This document shows positions 35,301 through 41,300 of a stretch of DNA of 64,000 nt, in pieces. The DNA lies in assembly GCA_936450465.1 (NCBI GenBank), contig OW388291.1:85977099-86041098 (forward strand), given 5' to 3'. Every line of letters starts with the position of its first letter. Position 1 is the first letter of the stretch. Both the position numbers and the translations under genes were made by a program. The notes below the pieces were generated by a model. It saw only the letters and a program-made list of their open reading frames with translations. It did not search any database and was not told the DNA's origin. The DNA comes from Gibbula magus (lineage: Eukaryota > Mollusca > Gastropoda > Trochida > Trochidae).

Positions 35301-38300
35301 AACATGGCAGCATGCACCGTAAATGGAGGCAGTCGCCGGCCCTGTCTGCCTGGAGAAGGCTGCGCCTGAGCACTAGACAGGGTGACAGAGGTCAGGACGC
35401 ACTCGTCGATAACTGGAAGATCGAAGACAGTCCTCCCCCAACTGGTACCTCTTGTTGAACTCTGGAAGATCAGACTTTGTACGGGAACCAGAAAGGAGAC
35501 GATTGATCGCCTCGACCAACAGACTATCAAGAATGCGAAGTCTGGTCGCAGGAGGCTAGCTTGGAGCAAAAGCCTCCCCCGGTAGATGGAAATCCTCGGT
35601 GACCTGCTCTGGGACGGGAACAAGCGTCTGAGGGATAGCGATCGCCATCCGATCACGCGTCTCCCTCAGCAGCTCGGGGAGCGAGACAGCATGCTCGGAT
35701 TCCACATCCTCCTCCGAATCTGTATCGTCCTCGGACCGATCCCCGAAACCGGAGCCGCTTAGCAACGACCCAGTATCCAAAGACCGATCACGAGCGGTAC
35801 ATTTGAGAGGGATGCGGAACCAATTGGAGCCGGTCCCCGAGGCAGCGACTGCACCGGCGCCGAAGCGTCGGTGCCCTTGGGGTTACCGGTGCCCCCAGAC
35901 GTACTCGGTACCTCGGTGCCTTGCACCGGCGGGGGGACTTGCTTAGATTGCTTGCGAGGTAGAGCCGGAGCTTTCTCACGGATGCCTGCGCCGGGTACCG
36001 ATACCTTGCCGGGGCCTGCGCCCGATTCAGTAGGGGTCCCGAGGTCTTTACCTGCACCGATGGTGCCAGCCGACCATGGAGCATCAGGTTCCGGCAGGGC
36101 GACGACGGTCAACTCCTTGCGGAGCTGAGCCATCATCGTCCCCACCATCCCCTTTTGGGCTAGTAGCTTTCAGATCTTACTAGCCCAGCCATCATTCTTC
36201 TGGCCAAGTAACAAACAGACAGGAGACGTAGAAAACAGATGATTAATGAATCATTTGCTTTATTGCTAATACAGAAAACTCCTTTAATTTCAAATTATTA
36301 ACTCATTTCACTTCAACATTATTATATTCCCATTTACTAGTATTGACTTGAATTTTCAAAGAGGGACCGACGGGGGTCAAAATTAACCTTTCAATGCAGT
36401 AGCATTTCTAAAAGTACTAGTCCAGACTTATTCCATCTAGCCAAATACATCACCATGATCATTTCACCTCAAATTTTAACTAGTCTTTCGGACTATCGGT
36501 ACCAGTTTTTACACTCTACTAGCCCAGTTTCTTTTTCACTAGCCATGGGCTAGCGGGCTAGTGCTAAAATCTATCCCTGTCTTTTCGTTGAAATAATATA
36601 GTTGACACTCAATCCATCAATCTTTCTACATCATTTTCTTATTTTGCTGTTTTCATATACACCTTTTGTTGTTTATGCCTTCCTCTGTGCCTGTAGTATC
36701 CTTGAGGTGTAACCTCTCAAAGTCACAACACCAAAAGAACAAACTGTTGTGTGGCAAAATTTATTGTGATCAAGCATTGTCAAAACATGTTCCTCATCTA
36801 GCAAGCAAATAATTTTACTCACAGGTAAACAAGAGTTTGAATCACATATTCATTTACTTACGGTACTATACATCTTCAATTTTCCATATATGAGATTTGA
36901 AAAACTAAATTTAGATTTGCTAATTTGTTGAAATTCGATTTTGGAGTGTTCACTATTTTTCATTTGAAGGTTGTGCGATTTTTATACATGTTCTCAAATT
37001 ATAGGTCATTCCAAAATAACAATTATGTTAACTCAAAGCATCATTTAGAAGTAACAATAATTTACCTTAAAAGGAGGGTTCTATCGGGGTATTTTTTGTG
37101 GAAACAAAATTCAAGAGGATGTTCTCGTTTACACAAATATGATATAAATACATGATTAAAACACCTTAAAATTATAATATATATATAAAGTAAATATTTT
37201 GATGACTCTATTTTTAACAACTTAATAAATACAAGCGCATACTTGTTGAACATTAAAAACAATGAGAACTGAAGCCAGTGGGGAAAACTTTTCTACGGAC
37301 TAAACGCAAATTGTTTATTCGTTTTATTATATGTTGTGTGTTACTATGTGAATTTTCTATCATTGAATATGTATAATTTTGTGTAAAATTGGGTTAAATA
37401 TAGCATGTTTTCATTTCACGTAATGCCAAGAATCCAATATGGCGGATGCTGCCGATAGATCGGTGATAGAACTTTCCCTTTAAGAGTTATCAAACTGTTG
37501 ATTTGAAAACTAAGGACTAATGGTGCCCATAACACTGAAGGCCTTTGTGAAAATAGACCCACAAGTTGATTATAAAGATAAAACTGCACTATGAATCATG
37601 TTACTGCATGACAGTACCCCGTAACTGTCTATGGACAAATAGACACATCACCATGTCAGCAATATCAACCAAACTTGAAGTTTCCAAATCATATTACAGT
37701 TTCTAAGTCATCTTCCTGTATGGAAATGAAAAGTCAGGAAATATGTGGGGTTTTTTTTAAACAGAATTTCACCAAAAAACTTGGTACCCTTGAGTAGCCA
37801 TAAATGGCACAATACCACCACATAGATAACTTCCATACAAAATTTGAAGTTTCCAAATTTATATAGTTTTCTTGGTGTGCTTTGGATACAATTTTTACGG
37901 ATGAACAGAACTGAAAAGCACTACAGACCCCAGACCCCAGATGTAGAGGGGTATAATGAGCAGATATGAGGCATAAGCTACGTACACTGAGGGTTTCCCT
38001 GATCTGCAGACTCTGTAGGTCCATGTTTCCAGTGTACATTGTGACGAGTTCAAGGTGCTTGTCTGTGTCTCGCTTCTCATGGTCTGCAATCTCCGCATCC
38101 GTGCCCTGCAACCCAACACCCAGCTTGGAGTTAATATGATCATTATATCTACCTCACAATGATACCTTGCTATACTTGAGATTCCAATCTTAGCTAACTG
38201 CCATCTGGTCATGTGAGCAGGTCAAAACATAAAAAACATCACTGATTTTTGGGCCTGGAATTGACATGTTTTCATTGGAATACAAGATACTTGATGGAAT

Positions 38301-41300
38301 CTCCTTATATTCTGTGGGAGAGACAGAAAAACTCACAGTTTGGAGTGATGACAGACTTTATTTCACATCAATTTGCATGCAAAAATTTTCAAAGGGGGAT
38401 CTGGTCCACTACTCGCAATTACACATTGTATTGGTACGAGTTTGACAGCTTCCCTCAAATGATGTCAACTCAAGATGTACGTATGTGTGCCAAAAAAAAA
38501 GGGATGCGTACCGTGAAGTGACATCCAACAGAGCGAAACTTGCATTCTTTTGGTTTCTTCTCACACACTTGGAAGTGCCTCTCCAGCTAAAACACAATAC
38601 ACAGTCAATCTATTATTGAAGCATTGTCCTCTTCACTGAGGTACAAGGGGTGTCACAAAAGTTTCTGGTCTGACCATGAAAACTGAAGAAACATCATGCC
38701 ATTGACTGGAGAACCCTTCTTCAAATATCTTTTGTCTGCAATACTGCTGTTCTTTAGAACTCTCTTCCGCTTGAACTAAAGACTCCTCTTCATTAAACAC
38801 ATTTAAATCTCATCTGAAAACCCATCTCTTCAATCGTTACAGTTACGGTAAGCAGATTTCTTTCTCCTCTCATTCTATGTATAAAGTGTATACCCGGGGT
38901 ATATGCTGCCGCATTGAGCATGTGCCATGCATGTGGATGTCTGCGGGGTACAGGTACCCTTATTATTATCCAGACAATGTGGGGTTACCATTGAAGAACA
39001 GGTTATTACAGTCAACTGAAGTGTATGCATTTCATGATTTTGTAAACTCCATTCGAATGTTCTTCATGAATGTACAATATGGTTGTGTTTGGGACTTTTG
39101 TTTACATTCATCTTCCCACAGCAAGGTGAAAACGTATTGAGACCAACTCTACCCGCGGAGAGAGAAGAGTTTGAAATCTTTTTTTTACGCCCGTGTCATT
39201 GTTAAGATGGTTCACATTCAGACCAGAAACATTTTGGACACCCTCTTAATAATGTAATATTTTGATATGTTGTGTGATCTACAGTTGATAAATTCAAAAA
39301 GGAAATAATTTGGATGTTGAATAAAACTGAAACTAGAACAGAAATGAAATGTGCAAAATAAAAGTGAAAGTTGTGATGCTAATTGAACAAATGAGAGAAG
39401 ATACATTATTCCAAAAAGAATTTGAACATTAAATTTTGTATAGTGATCATGGTCACTAATGAACTGATGAAGCAAACCTACTTCTCTCCTTTTCATGTGG
39501 GTCACACTGCACTTGTGTGGACAGGGCACTGTTGTCTCTGGGCAGTTTTCATCTATGTGTTTCTAGCAAAGCAACAATATCTTTATTTAATGCTGGTTCT
39601 AGCATGACAATTTATAAAACTGATTATGGCTCTTTATCACGATAACTTGTTTGGGTAATAAGAAATCAAATCTCGTTCTCCAATGACTTTTCTAGTAATC
39701 AAACAAATTCAACAAATATCATCATAAAATGCCTAAAAAACTTTCATAAATTTTAAATTTAGTTAACAAGATTAAATAACATGTCCAATAATGTAGAGTT
39801 TCCGTTGTGGATCCAGTGGGGGTTTCCGGGTCCCCCTCCCCCCTTATTTTAAAACTGTTTGCATGTAAATTTGTAGGACCTCCAAGGTGACCCCCCCTCT
39901 CCCCCCCCCCCCCCCCCCAACCCTCTATTTTAAACGAGTGAACCCCTTCCCCCTTTCAAATTTTCTGGATCCACCACTGGAGTGTGAGTGTTTGCTTCTT
40001 TTAGAAACAATTTGAGTTTGATGACATATTGTTTAAAAAGTCTAGGTAATGACACACCTGTATTTCTTCTGCAGGCACCAGCTGGTTACACTTGTCGCAT
40101 GTCACCTGGCGGAACCGACACTCCTTCACATGCGAGTCAAGAATACTCTGAGGGAACACTTCCTCACACCCGTCATTTGGACACTTCACAGGCTTGAAGA
40201 TACAGGTGGCTGTGTGTTTCTGAATGATAATAGTTTTAATGTTTCAAAAATAGAGGCATTGGCTCTGTACCTCATAAGGACATCATTGATTTATTATCTG
40301 AGGTTGAATATCTGAAGTTATCTCAAGTAATACATTTACCAAATCTACAATTTACCATCTCCTTTGGCCAAGGAGTCAACATTTCAGCTTGCAAGAGCTT
40401 TTTGTACTGGAGAAGAAGATTAAAGAAGGTTTTCAGGTCATGACCCCTTTGACCCATATTTGGATTCACCAAATCTACAATTTAGAATCCCCATTTGCCA
40501 AGGAGTCTGCACGCAACATTTCATTCTCTAGAGCTTCTCATACTTGAGAAGATGAATAAAGGTTTTTAAGACATGATCCCTGTGACCCCATTTGGGTTCA
40601 CGAGGTCATGAACTCTTCCATTTAGAATCCTCTTTGGCCAAGGAGTCTGTACATAACTTTTCAGCTCTCTAGGCCTTTTGGAACTGGAGAAGAAGATGAA
40701 CATAGGTTTTTAAAGATGTAACCCTGGTGACCCCATTTGGGGTCATGAGGTCACGAAGTCTACAATTTTGAATCCCCATTGGCCAAGGAGTCTGCACACA
40801 ACTTTTCAGCTCTCTAGACCTTTTGGAACTCTTGGACCCGGTAAATGCACTAAGTCCAACGTACGTATCTCGCCAAGGGGTCTAACATTTTTCTCTATGA
40901 GCCTCCCGGATAATTACGGGACCCGCAAGTTAAGGGTTAAAGAAATATTAATAGTATTCTTTTCATATGTTGGAGATAGCATCACCAGTGAGAGAGAAAG
41001 GTCTCCATAGATGTATCAGTGTAAGATACCAAGAACTGTTCACTGGATTCTCTTCTAGAATTGTTGATTACTCAATAAATCATGTTATATCTATATGCAA
41101 GGAGGGTTGTCAACATCGTTGGCATCATTGACTACTGCACTCACAGGTAAATCTTTCCAGGAGACGGTCTTATCACACCCGAGGTTCTTGTGTGGACAGT
41201 AGACTGGAAGACTGCGGATCTCTCGTCTCGCACTCACGTCAGGGTAGATCTTTGTGGGTTGGGAATAAATGTTAAAACTTTAATCAACACAAATTTTGAA

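Larger units (their letters stand above)
33172..36150 (-). mobile_element. Degraded DIRS-type retroelement (gag-like, RT, RNase H; no tyrosine recombinase)
   Basis: On the minus strand, in order from 36148: a proline/serine-rich gag-like region (36148-35556, two frames), a second gag-like segment with KAKFRAHEDTFRNGAQQLR (about 35310-35255), then reverse transcriptase and RNase H. The RT has YLDDWL and the RNase H domain has DNQTALSYILKQGG, both typical of DIRS elements and not of Ty3/gypsy. Multiple frameshifts separate the parts. The tyrosine recombinase that should follow RNase H is absent; instead the sequence runs into GGATCC-centred inverted repeats. It is GC-richer (about half GC by eye) than the surrounding intron. 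Confidence 0.75.
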
